From assembly GCF_043555875.1 (NCBI RefSeq), contig NZ_JBIGHW010000003.1, positions 434,001 to 498,000 on the forward strand: DNA of 64,000 nucleotides. Direction: 5' to 3'. Origin of the DNA: Pelomonas margarita (GTDB lineage Bacteria > Pseudomonadota > Gammaproteobacteria > Burkholderiales > Burkholderiaceae_C). The notes beneath the pieces were generated by a model. The model was not told where the DNA came from and made no database searches. It saw only the letters and a list, made by a program, of their open reading frames with translations. Shown here piece by piece: positions 8,669 to 15,687 of this stretch; the stretch's first letter is position 1, and each line of letters begins with the position of its first letter. A program made the position numbers and the translations under genes.

Positions 8669-10221
8669 CGCCCGCCACCCTGCGCGCCGAGGCCGAGGCG
8701 CTGCGCCATGCCGGCCGCGCCGTCGAAGCCATCGACCTGCTGATGCAGGCCCTGGCATTGGCGCCCACCGACACGGCGACCTACCTGCAACTGGGCTTTG
8801 CGTTGCAGGCACTGGGCCTGCATGCCCAGGCGGCCGAAGCATTTCGCACCCCCGCGCTGCTGGAGCCCGGCAGCGTGATGGCCCAAGGCTATCTGGTGCA
8901 CGCCACACAGAAGGCGGCCGACTGGTCCCAACTGGACGCCGACCTCGCCGCGCTGCGCGCCGCACTCGCTGCCAAGCCCGACACCGCCGACGACGAGTTC
9001 GGCATGCCGTTCGCGCTGGTGGGCTTGCCACACACGCGCACCGAGCTGCTGAAGTCCGCCGCGCTGGCCAGCCGCCACCTGGCGCGCGACTTGCAGCCGC
9101 TACCCGCCCGCATGCCCACGCGGCGTGAGCGCTTGCGCGTGGGCTACCTGTCGGCCGACTTCCACGCCCACGCCACGACCGCGCTGATCGTGGACCTGCT
9201 GGAAAGCCACGACCGCCAGCGCTTCGACATCCGGCTGTACTCGCACGGCCCCGACGACGGCTCGGCGCTGCGGCAGCGCATCGCAGCCAGCGGCGCGCTG
9301 GTCGAGGTGGGCGGACTGGATCTGGCGGCGCTGGCCCGGCGCATCCGTGCCGATGAGATCGACATCCTCGTGGACCTGAAGGGCCACACTGCCGGCAGCC
9401 GCATGGCCGCCCTCGCCTGCCGGCCGGCGCCCGTGCAGGTGAGCTGGCTGGGCTTCCCCGGCACCAGCGGCGCCGGCTTCATCGACTACGTGATCGGCGA
9501 CCCGGTCGTCACGCCACTGGCCCACGCCGCCGACTACCGCGAGTGCATCGCCCAGTTGCCGCACTGTTACCAGCCGCAAGACCGCCGGCGCACGCCCGGC
9601 CCGGCACCGACGCGCGCCGCCCTGGGTTTGCGGGACGACGCGCTGGTGCTGCTGGCAGCGAATGCACCCTACAAGATCACGCCGCCGCTGTGGGCAGCGT
9701 GGATGGACGTACTGCGCGGCTTGCCCGAGGCCCAGCTCTGGCAGCTCAGCGGCGGCGAGCAGGCCGATGCATGCTTGCGCGCGGCGGCGGGCGACCTGGC
9801 CAGCCGCCTGGTGTTTGCGCCACCGGTGGGCATGGACGAGCACCTGGCGCGGCTGCAGGTTGCCGACCTGGCGCTGGACAGCTGGCCCTGCAACGGCCAC
9901 ACGACGACCAGCGATGCACTGGCGGCCGGTGTGCCGGTGGTGACGCTGATGAACGACAGCTTCCCCGGCCGCGTGGCGGCAAGCATCCTGGCTGCAGCCG
10001 GGCTGGAGGACTGCATCACGCAAAACGCCGCCGACTATGTCCAGCGCATCGACGCGCTGGGGCGGGATGCCGCAGCGCGCCAAGCCTTGCAAGAACGGAT
10101 CCGGTCGCGGCCCTCAGGGCTATACGACACGACGCGCTTCGCGCGCGACCTGGAGGCGCTCTACGAGCGCATGTGGGCGCGCACGCTGGCGGGGCTGCCG
10201 CCGCAGGCACTGCCCGCCTGA
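8665..10221 (+). CDS. SPINDLY/OGT-type (GT41) protein glycosyltransferase
   Basis: This 518-residue protein resembles the bacterial O-GlcNAc-transferase-like family, which glycosylates serine or threonine on proteins. A short TPR-like helical region at residues 1-110 is followed by the two-lobed catalytic part. It carries RVGYLSADFHAHATTALIVD with the conserved His, VQVSWLGFPGTSG, and the donor-binding segment ALDSWPCNGHTTTSDALAAG followed by VPVVTL...RVAASIL. Start is a GTG at 8665 that overlaps the upstream stop (GTGA). The gene ends 1 base before the convergent flhC. Its position beside flhDC and the flagellins makes flagellin the most likely acceptor; this is inference, supported by known flagellin glycosyltransferases of this family. 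Confidence 0.85.
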   Translation: MTPATLRAEAEALRHAGRAVEAIDLLMQALALAPTDTATYLQLGFALQALGLHAQAAEAFRTPALLEPGSVMAQGYLVHATQKAADWSQLDADLAALRAALAAKPDTADDEFGMPFALVGLPHTRTELLKSAALASRHLARDLQPLPARMPTRRERLRVGYLSADFHAHATTALIVDLLESHDRQRFDIRLYSHGPDDGSALRQRIAASGALVEVGGLDLAALARRIRADEIDILVDLKGHTAGSRMAALACRPAPVQVSWLGFPGTSGAGFIDYVIGDPVVTPLAHAADYRECIAQLPHCYQPQDRRRTPGPAPTRAALGLRDDALVLLAANAPYKITPPLWAAWMDVLRGLPEAQLWQLSGGEQADACLRAAAGDLASRLVFAPPVGMDEHLARLQVADLALDSWPCNGHTTTSDALAAGVPVVTLMNDSFPGRVAASILAAAGLEDCITQNAADYVQRIDALGRDAAARQALQERIRSRPSGLYDTTRFARDLEALYERMWARTLAGLPPQALPA

Positions 10222-10758
10222 TCAGTGCATCTGGATGGAGCCTTGCGCGCGGCCCTTGCCGGCGCGGGCCGGCGGGTTGCACAGACCGCAGATGAAGTGG
10301 CGCGCCACCTCGTGCGGGTGGGTGACGAACTGGCCATTGCACTTGGAGCACTTGGTCAGCGTCAACATGCCGTTGTCGACGAACTTCACCAGGCGCCATG
10401 CACGGGTGACGGACAACATCGCCTCCAGCCCCTGCGCCTGCGTCTGCTCCTGGTAGAGCTGGTAGGCCTTGATGACGGTGTCGATCTCATCCATCTCGGC
10501 CGCCTTGTTCAGGTACTCGTGGATGTTGAGGAACAGGCTGGCGTGGATGTTGGGCTGCCAGGTCATGAACCAATCGGTCGAGAACGGCAACTGGCCCTTG
10601 GACGGCGACTTGCCGCTCACTTCTTTATAGAGGCGCAGCAGGCGCTCGTAGGACAGGTCGGTCTCGGACTCCAGCACCTGCAGGCGCGCACCGAGGTGGA
10701 TCAGCTGAACGGCACGTTCGATCTGCTTGGCTTCGGTGAGGATGCTCTTGACGCGCAT
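10222..10758 (-). CDS. flhC: FlhC, flagellar master transcription activator subunit
   Basis: FlhC forms the FlhD4C2 activator that turns on flagellar operons. The 178-residue product shows family hallmarks, including GKSPSKGQLPFSTDWFMTWQPNIHASLF. Four cysteines of the zinc site sit in TKCSKCNGQF and FICGLCNPP near residues 137-160. Length is slightly under the usual ~190. It follows flhD by 168 bases, an unusually wide gap that is largely filled by a copy of the dispersed palindromic repeat. This could affect the FlhC:FlhD ratio. The 3' end abuts the convergent GT41 gene. Confidence 0.96.
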   Translation of the reverse strand: MRVKSILTEAKQIERAVQLIHLGARLQVLESETDLSYERLLRLYKEVSGKSPSKGQLPFSTDWFMTWQPNIHASLFLNIHEYLNKAAEMDEIDTVIKAYQLYQEQTQAQGLEAMLSVTRAWRLVKFVDNGMLTLTKCSKCNGQFVTHPHEVARHFICGLCNPPARAGKGRAQGSIQMH

Positions 10759-10808
10759 GGTGGGCTCCTGGAATCGGTGTGTATGTGTTCAGTATTCGGT
10801 GTTGCGGG

Positions 10809-10896
10809 CGAGCGCCGGGCCGCCCCAAGCCGCCCGCCTGGGGCGATGTCGCGAAGGGGCCAGCCCCCCTGAGCGATCGCCACCCCCTCGGGGGGT
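10809..10896 (+). repeat. Dispersed palindromic repeat, copy between flhD and flhC
   Basis: This copy begins CGAGCGCCGGGCCGCCCCAA and ends CCCCCTCGGGGGG. Between them is an imperfect stem GGCGATG...GATCGCC. The same order of elements is seen at 19415 and, inverted, at 21729. An extra GC hairpin (10900-10915) follows. It lies inside the flhDC operon. Confidence 0.8.
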
Positions 10897-10926
10897 CAGC
10901 GGCGCGGTCCCGCGCCGCCGGGGGCT

Positions 10927-11247
10927 TCATGCATGCTCGTGGCGACCAGCCATCAGGATGGACGCATGCAGGCGGCTGACGCTTTCGTTGGCACCCGGCT
11001 TGCTGTGGTTGGTCAGCAGACCCCACACCAGGTCATCGCTCATGCGGAAGGCGCACAGCAGTGTGTTGCCGGCGGCAATCTTCATGATCTGTGCGGGGCT
11101 GAGCGTGCCGATGAGGGTTGCCGTCTCCTCGCTGATGCCCAGGCGGTAGAGCGCCTGCTCACGGTCCGCACGGATGAGGCTCTGGGCCAGCATCAGGTAG
11201 GACAGGTTGGCTTCACGGATCTCGGCGAGCATTTGGTCAGCGTTCAT
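10927..11247 (-). CDS. flhD: FlhD, flagellar master transcription activator subunit
   Basis: FlhD is the partner of FlhC in the class I activator of flagellar genes. The 106-residue product is of normal length and carries the typical core EIREANLSYLMLAQSLIRADREQA and the segment LSPAQIMKIAAGNTLLCAFR. It is the first gene of the flhDC unit. The upstream 120-odd bases contain a near-palindrome resembling NarL/RcsB-type sites (see 11372). A LuxR-type regulator with a cytosolic kinase is encoded at 36787-38588, though a link is speculative. Confidence 0.96.
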   Translation of the reverse strand: MNADQMLAEIREANLSYLMLAQSLIRADREQALYRLGISEETATLIGTLSPAQIMKIAAGNTLLCAFRMSDDLVWGLLTNHSKPGANESVSRLHASILMAGRHEHA

Positions 11248-11371
11248 GGCGGGGCTCCGTTTCAGAGTTGGGTGGGCGTTGCGGATCAGTGAAACGGATT
11301 GTGTTGAAGCCTCTTTTCCGCCGATATCAGGCGGCGTCGGTGCCCGGCGTCACCCTGGCAGGAAGTGCTTG

Positions 11372-11386
11372 TCAGGCAAATTCCTA
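11372..11386 (-). promoter_or_regulatory. Possible response-regulator binding site upstream of flhD
   Basis: On the minus strand the stretch reads TAGGAATTTGCCTGA, flanked by TG and CA, an imperfect dyad with a central AT-rich spacer. It lies about 125 bases upstream of the flhD ATG. The form resembles RcsB/NarL-family boxes, for example the TAGGA...TCCTA type known at enterobacterial flhD. Function is inferred from pattern and position only. Confidence 0.3.
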
Positions 11387-11403
11387 CATGCGCGTCGGGC
11401 CTG

Positions 11404-11442
11404 AAAACACCGAGGCCCCGCAGCTTTCGCTGCGGGGCCTCG
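11404..11442 (-). terminator. Rho-independent terminator after the TPR-like gene
   Basis: A perfect 14-bp stem (11411-11424 with 11429-11442, arm CGAGGCCCCGCAGC) closes a 4-base loop. On the minus strand it is followed by GTGTTTTC. It stops the TPR-like gene (11492-11956) from reading into flhD. Confidence 0.85.
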
Positions 11443-11491
11443 GCGGTGTGTGGCGCGATGTCGGATGACACGCGCACGTGAAAAGGGAACG

Positions 11492-11956
11492 TCAGCGCGC
11501 CCGGCGCAGGCGCTCCAGCTCGATCATGGCCACCAGCACCAGCTCCGGTGCCTCGGCCTGCAGGCTGTCCCGGCCAGCGCCGTGCTGGAGTTCGGTCAGC
11601 ACGCCGATCGCCCGGTCCACCTCGCCACGACCCGACAACGAGAACGCCAACGTGTAGAGGCTGGGGCCATGCAGCGGGCAAGCCTGCAGCGCGCGCTCGG
11701 CGTAGGCCGCCGCGTGCTCCAGCTTGCCGGCTGCCAGCAGCAGCGCTGCCATATCGGCCAGCAGGTCGTGGCTCATCGGCTCGTCCTGCAGCGCGTTGTA
11801 GAGCAGACCCAGGCCACCACCCAGATTGCCCTTGGCCGCCTCAGCGAAGGCGGCATTGCGGGCGCGGGCCAGCAGCAGCTTGGGGTCGTTGCTGGGGGCA
11901 GCGACCGGGCGGTGGGCGTTCTTGCTCTTGCGGGTGGAAGCAGTCGGGGCTCGCAT
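11492..11956 (-). CDS. TPR-like protein of unknown function between flhD and fliC
   Basis: I do not recognise a named family. The 154-residue product has a basic, low-complexity N-terminus (TRKSKNAHRP) and then about three helical pairs with TPR character. Examples are LARARNAAFAEAAKGNLGGG, ADMAALLLAAGKLEHAAAYA and LYTLAFSLSGRGEVDRAIGVL, ending with a basic helix. There is no signal peptide or membrane segment. It has its own strong terminator and is transcribed divergently from the first flagellin gene. Given that the neighbouring GT41 enzyme also uses TPR helices, a scaffold or chaperone role in flagellin handling is possible but untested. Confidence 0.6.
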   Translation of the reverse strand: MRAPTASTRKSKNAHRPVAAPSNDPKLLLARARNAAFAEAAKGNLGGGLGLLYNALQDEPMSHDLLADMAALLLAAGKLEHAAAYAERALQACPLHGPSLYTLAFSLSGRGEVDRAIGVLTELQHGAGRDSLQAEAPELVLVAMIELERLRRAR

Positions 11957-12393
11957 GGCGGGACTCCAGGCCGGCGCAGGGGTTCGGCCGGGTTGAGCCG
12001 CACTTTAGGAACCGAGCGGCGCGCCGATCTCATGAAAAGCCGTGCTTTTGGGGCGCGCTTCCCGCGCCAACGGCCCATCCAAAGAACAAGCCGTTGCGCG
12101 CCCTTTTATTCAAAAGATCACGCTCTTGACAAATCAACCTAAAGAAACATCCATCCCGCACCGATAGCCAATGCAACGGCGCTGAAAACAGTTCCGTGGT
12201 CCGGCTGGAACGCCGGAGGAAGCGGGGTCTCTCTCGGGGGGCGACGCGTCCTCCCGGCCAACAGCGTCGGGCGTCGCCGCCAGGGCTGGCCGCCAGGCCG
12301 TCTCAGGCGGACAGCACGGGTGCCGCACCCGGGCACCTGGGTCTTCGTCCGGCGCTGTTGCCGGGTTCTCTGTCACCGAAAAGGAAGCGCATC
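11957..12393. other. 437-base divergent control region between TPR-like gene and flagellin 1
   Basis: No gene is visible. The left part, around 12000-12140, is comparatively AT-rich for this genome and contains a perfect -35-like TTGACA at 12126. A FliA-type promoter follows at 12140. The right part is a GC-rich leader of about 220 bases containing ctcggggggcgacgcg-type runs and ending with AAAAGGAAG before the ATG. Confidence 0.6.
12140..12168 (+). promoter_or_regulatory. FliA (sigma-28) promoter of flagellin 1
   Basis: TAAAG at 12140 and CCGATAG at 12161 form a sigma-28-type pair; the spacer is one base longer than the canonical TAAA-N15-GCCGATAA. A transcript from here would carry an unusually long leader of about 220 bases before the ATG at 12394. 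Confidence 0.65.
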
Positions 12394-13260
12394 ATGGCCT
12401 CGGTCATCAATACCAATCTGCTGTCGCTCAATGCGCAGCGCAACGTGTCCACGTCGCAGTCATCGCTGTCGACGTCGCTGCAACGCCTGTCCTCCGGCCT
12501 GCGCGTCAACTCCGCCAAGGACGACGCTGCCGGTCTGGCCATCTCCGAGCGCCTGAACGCCCAGGTGCGCGGCTCCAACGTCGCCATCCGCAACGCCAAC
12601 GACGGCATCTCGCTGGCGCAGACGGCCGAAGGCGCACTGGCCAAGGTGGGCGACTCGCTGCAGCGCATGCGTGAACTGGCGGTGCAGTCCCGCAACGCCA
12701 CCAACACCAGCGCCGACCGCGAATCCCTGGACAAGGAATTCGGCGAGCTCGCCAAGGAAATCCAGCGCGTGCTGGGCGGCACCACCTTCAACGGCCGCGC
12801 CGTGCTGGCGGCTGATTCGGGCACGCAGACCTTCCAGGTCGGCGCCAACGTGACCAGCAACGACCGCATCGACGTCGCCACGACCAACATGACGACCGAG
12901 TCGACGCTCACGGCCGTCGCGGGCACCGACAACGTCGGCGCTGGCCGCGCGGTCATCACCGCCGCCGCAGGGGCGGAAGCGTCCATCGACACCGTGATCA
13001 CCAACATCGACACGGCCATCGACAAGGTCAACGGCGAGCGCGCCACGCTGGGCGCCTCGCAGAACCGGCTGGACCAGGTCATCTCCAACTTGCAGATCTC
13101 GGTGGAGAACCAGAGTGCGGCCAAGAGCCGCATCACCGATGCCGACTTCGCGCAGGAAACGGCCAACCTCTCCCGAGCCAACATCCTGCAACAAGCCGGC
13201 AACGCCATGATCGCCCAGGCGAATCAGATTCCGTCGCAAGTGCTCTCATTGCTTCGATGA
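12394..13260 (+). CDS. fliC: Flagellin 1
   Basis: Flagellin polymerises into the filament. This copy encodes 288 residues with the conserved D0/D1 ends, INTNLLSLNAQRN at the start and QETANLSRANILQQAGNAMI...QVLSLLR at the end. A short Thr-rich centre (around 165-215) takes the place of large D2/D3 domains. ATG at 12394 is preceded by AAAAGGAAG. It is the first of three tandem flagellin genes and closely resembles the second, including the segment SRNATNTSADRESLDKEFGE, so a tandem duplication is likely. The Ser/Thr-rich centre is the expected surface-exposed glycosylation zone. Confidence 0.95.
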   Translation: MASVINTNLLSLNAQRNVSTSQSSLSTSLQRLSSGLRVNSAKDDAAGLAISERLNAQVRGSNVAIRNANDGISLAQTAEGALAKVGDSLQRMRELAVQSRNATNTSADRESLDKEFGELAKEIQRVLGGTTFNGRAVLAADSGTQTFQVGANVTSNDRIDVATTNMTTESTLTAVAGTDNVGAGRAVITAAAGAEASIDTVITNIDTAIDKVNGERATLGASQNRLDQVISNLQISVENQSAAKSRITDADFAQETANLSRANILQQAGNAMIAQANQIPSQVLSLLR

Positions 13261-13264
13261 CGCC

Positions 13265-13375
13265 GGGCCAGCTCCGCTGGCCCTGAGTGAAACGTCCACG
13301 CTGAAGACGGAAGTCCTCACGCCACCAGCACAAGCTCCTTGAACGCCGCTCCGCCCCACAGCGGGCGGCGCTTTT
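13265..13375 (+). terminator. Hairpins and terminator after flagellin 1
   Basis: Two structures follow the stop: GGGCCAGC-tcc-GCTGGCCC (13265-13283) without a T-run, and a second stem at 13344-13370. The second stem pairs CGCCGC with GCGGCG and CCGC with GCGG around a 6-base loop, followed by CTTTT. The second is the likely rho-independent terminator. Confidence 0.7.
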
Positions 13376-13396
13376 AGGGCCGTGTGCAAAAAGGAT

Positions 13397-13424
13397 TCAA
13401 GTCAATCCGCCGTCAAGACGATAA
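13397..13424 (+). promoter_or_regulatory. FliA (sigma-28) promoter of flagellin 2
   Basis: TCAA at 13397-13400 and GACGATAA at 13417-13424 are separated by 16 bases, close to TAAA-N15-GCCGATAA. The ATG follows about 70 bases downstream. Confidence 0.65.
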
Positions 13425-13493
13425 GCATCTCAACGGGTTCGCGATTCAGTCGAGGACTACGTAGCAGACGCCTCGTCAACGAAAGGATTGAAC

Positions 13494-14366
13494 ATGCCCC
13501 AAGTCATCAACACCAACCTGGCCTCGCTGAATGCCCAGCGCAACACGGCCATGTCGCAGTCGTCCCTGGCCGTCTCCATGCAGCGCCTGTCTTCGGGTCT
13601 GCGTGTGAATTCGGCCAAGGACGATGCGGCCGGCCTGGCCATCGCCGAGCGCATGAATGCGCAGGTCCGCGGCTCGCAGGTCGCCATCCGCAATGCCAAC
13701 GACGGCATCTCGCTGGCACAGACGGCCGAAGGCGCGCTGTCCAAGGTGGGCGACTCGCTGCAGCGCATGCGTGAACTCGCCGTGCAGTCCCGCAACGCCA
13801 CCAACACCAGCGCCGACCGCGAATCGCTGGACAAGGAATTCGGCGAACTCGCCAAGGAAATCCAGCGCGTGCTGGCCGGCACCACCTTCAACGGCAAGGC
13901 CGTGCTGGCCACGGCCGACGCGGGCACGCAGACATTCCAGGTCGGCGCCAACGTGACGGCCAATGACCGCATCGACATCGTCACGACCGACATGACGACG
14001 GACGCGGTGATCACCGTCGTGGCCGGCACCGACAACACCGGCACAGGCCGGGCCGTCATCACGGCCGCTGCCGGCTCGGAAGCGTCGATCGACACCGTCA
14101 TCACCAACATCGACCTGGCGCTGGACAAGGTCAACGGCGAGCGCGCCACGCTGGGTGCGTCACAGAACCGGTTCGATGCGGTGATCTCCAACCTGCAGGT
14201 CGCGGTGGAGAACCAGAGCGCCTCGCGCAGCCGCATCATGGATGCCGACTTCGCGCAGGAAACCGCCAACCTGAGCCGCGCACAGATCCTGCAGCAGGCC
14301 GGCAACACCATGGTGGCCCAGGCCAACCAACTGCCCCAGCAGGTGCTGGCCCTGCTGCGAGGCTAA
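13494..14366 (+). CDS. fliC: Flagellin 2
   Basis: This second tandem flagellin has 290 residues and the same architecture as flagellin 1: MPQVINTNLASLNAQRN at the start and ILQQAGNTMVAQANQLPQQVL near the end. The centre is short and Thr/Asp-rich (TTDMTTDAVITVVAGTDNTG). I chose the ATG at 13494 rather than an in-frame TTG 6 bases earlier, because GAAAGGA precedes it and MPQ is the usual flagellin start. It has its own FliA-type promoter, so the filament may mix flagellins. It is nearly the same as flagellin 1 through residues 20-150 and diverges mainly in the centre. Confidence 0.95.
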   Translation: MPQVINTNLASLNAQRNTAMSQSSLAVSMQRLSSGLRVNSAKDDAAGLAIAERMNAQVRGSQVAIRNANDGISLAQTAEGALSKVGDSLQRMRELAVQSRNATNTSADRESLDKEFGELAKEIQRVLAGTTFNGKAVLATADAGTQTFQVGANVTANDRIDIVTTDMTTDAVITVVAGTDNTGTGRAVITAAAGSEASIDTVITNIDLALDKVNGERATLGASQNRFDAVISNLQVAVENQSASRSRIMDADFAQETANLSRAQILQQAGNTMVAQANQLPQQVLALLRG

Positions 14367-14377
14367 GCAGGCATCCC

Positions 14378-14394
14378 GGGCGGCAACGCCCTTT
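14378..14394 (+). terminator. Weak terminator-like hairpin after flagellin 2
   Basis: GGGCG-gcaa-CGCCC followed by TTTC lies 11 bases after the stop. The stem is only 5 bp. Confidence 0.4.
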
Positions 14395-14611
14395 CGACGA
14401 GGCGACTGCCACCGCCGCCGGGCCGCCCAGCACGGTGGCAGACACCCCATCCCCCACCCCGGCACCCCGCCCCGGCGCGGACAGGCAGAGGTCTTGATTG
14501 GCCGTGGTTTGACCCGTTGATCGGGCTTTTGCCACCGGCATGCACTTTCAGAATTCAGCCCATCGGATCGACGTTCCATTCGGTCCGGATTGAATTCCGA
14601 GGAGTGCTTCA

Positions 14612-15598
14612 ATGCCCCAGACCATCAACACCAACATCGTCTCGCTGAACGCCCAGCGGAACCTGAACGCCTCGCAGTCGTCGCTGTCGACGTCCATGCA
14701 GCGGCTGTCTTCCGGCCTGCGCGTCAACTCGGCCAAGGACGATGCGGCCGGCCTGGCCATCGCCGAGCGCATGAACACCCAGGTGCGGGGCATGAACGTC
14801 GCGGTGCGCAACGCCAACGACGGCATCTCGCTGGCGCAGACGGCAGAAGGCTCGCTCGGCAAGGTCGGCGACATGCTGCAGCGCATGCGTGAGCTGGCCG
14901 TACAAGCCGCCAACGGCACCAACAACACCCAAGACCGCGCCGCACTGAACAACGAGTTCACGCAGCTGCAGACGGAGATCGGCCGGCTGGTGCGCAACAC
15001 CAACTTCAACGGCTCGTCCATCCTGAGCGGCTTCGCGGGCGGCACCAGCGCCTCGTTCAGCTTCCAGGTCGGCGCGAACGCGACGGCCGATGACCAGATC
15101 GTCATCACGCAGAGCGACATCCTGGACACGACCGCCGGCACCACCGGCACGCCCACCGGCAACAACGGCGCGCTTGAATCCGCCGTCAACACCGCCAAGA
15201 TCAACATCCTCGGCGCCGCCGGCAGCGGCACCGCCGGCGTGCCACCGACGGCAGCGGTCGACTTCGCTGCGGCGGGCGGCCCCCCGGCCCTGACCGGAGC
15301 TGCGGGCGACGAAGGTGACCCGCTCGTGGCCGTGCAGTTCATCGACTTCGCGCTGGCGCAGGTCAACCTGGCCCGCTCCACGTTCGGTGCGACGCAGAAT
15401 CGCTTCGATGCCGTCATCTCCAACCTGCAGGTCGCCGTCGAGAACCAGACCTCGGCCCGATCCCGCATCATGGACGCCGACTTCGCGCAGGAAACCTCCA
15501 ACATGAGCCGCGCGCAAATCCTGCAACAGGCCGGCAATGCGATGGTGGCCCAGGCCAACCAGCTACCCCAGCAGGTGCTCTCGCTGCTGCAGCGCTGA
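14612..15598 (+). CDS. fliC: Flagellin 3 (longer, divergent centre)
   Basis: The third flagellin is 328 residues. It keeps the polymerisation ends, MPQTINTNIVSLNAQRN and SRIMDADFAQETSNMSRAQI. It differs from the first two in the D1 region (AANGTNNTQDRAALNNEFTQ) and carries an extra ~40-residue Gly/Ala/Thr/Pro-rich stretch around residues 185-235 (for example GTAGVPPTAAVDFAAAGGPP). GGAG precedes the ATG by 8 bases. I see no convincing FliA box upstream, unlike the other two copies. It may be a structurally distinct filament segment or a differently regulated flagellin. Confidence 0.95.
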   Translation: MPQTINTNIVSLNAQRNLNASQSSLSTSMQRLSSGLRVNSAKDDAAGLAIAERMNTQVRGMNVAVRNANDGISLAQTAEGSLGKVGDMLQRMRELAVQAANGTNNTQDRAALNNEFTQLQTEIGRLVRNTNFNGSSILSGFAGGTSASFSFQVGANATADDQIVITQSDILDTTAGTTGTPTGNNGALESAVNTAKINILGAAGSGTAGVPPTAAVDFAAAGGPPALTGAAGDEGDPLVAVQFIDFALAQVNLARSTFGATQNRFDAVISNLQVAVENQTSARSRIMDADFAQETSNMSRAQILQQAGNAMVAQANQLPQQVLSLLQR

Positions 15599-15625
15599 GC
15601 CACCGAAAAACTTTCACCCGGGGCC

Positions 15626-15652
15626 TAAAGTTCCGGAGAATCCGGCCGATAT
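15626..15652 (+). promoter_or_regulatory. FliA (sigma-28) promoter of fliD
   Basis: TAAAGTTC at 15626 and GCCGATAT at 15645-15652 with exactly 15 bases between TAAA and GCCGATAT. This is the best sigma-28 match in the window. Its -10 lies inside the left arm of the flagellin 3 terminator. Confidence 0.85.
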
Positions 15653-15674
15653 CCCTCTGGCATATCGGCCTTTT
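15644..15674 (+). terminator. Terminator of flagellin 3, overlapping the fliD promoter
   Basis: A perfect 9-bp stem (GGCCGATAT, 15644-15652, with ATATCGGCC, 15662-15670) encloses a 9-base loop and is followed by TTTT. Its left arm is also the -10 of the fliD promoter, so transcripts started there lack that arm and should not be terminated. Confidence 0.75.
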
Positions 15675-15687
15675 CACATCCAGCAGC

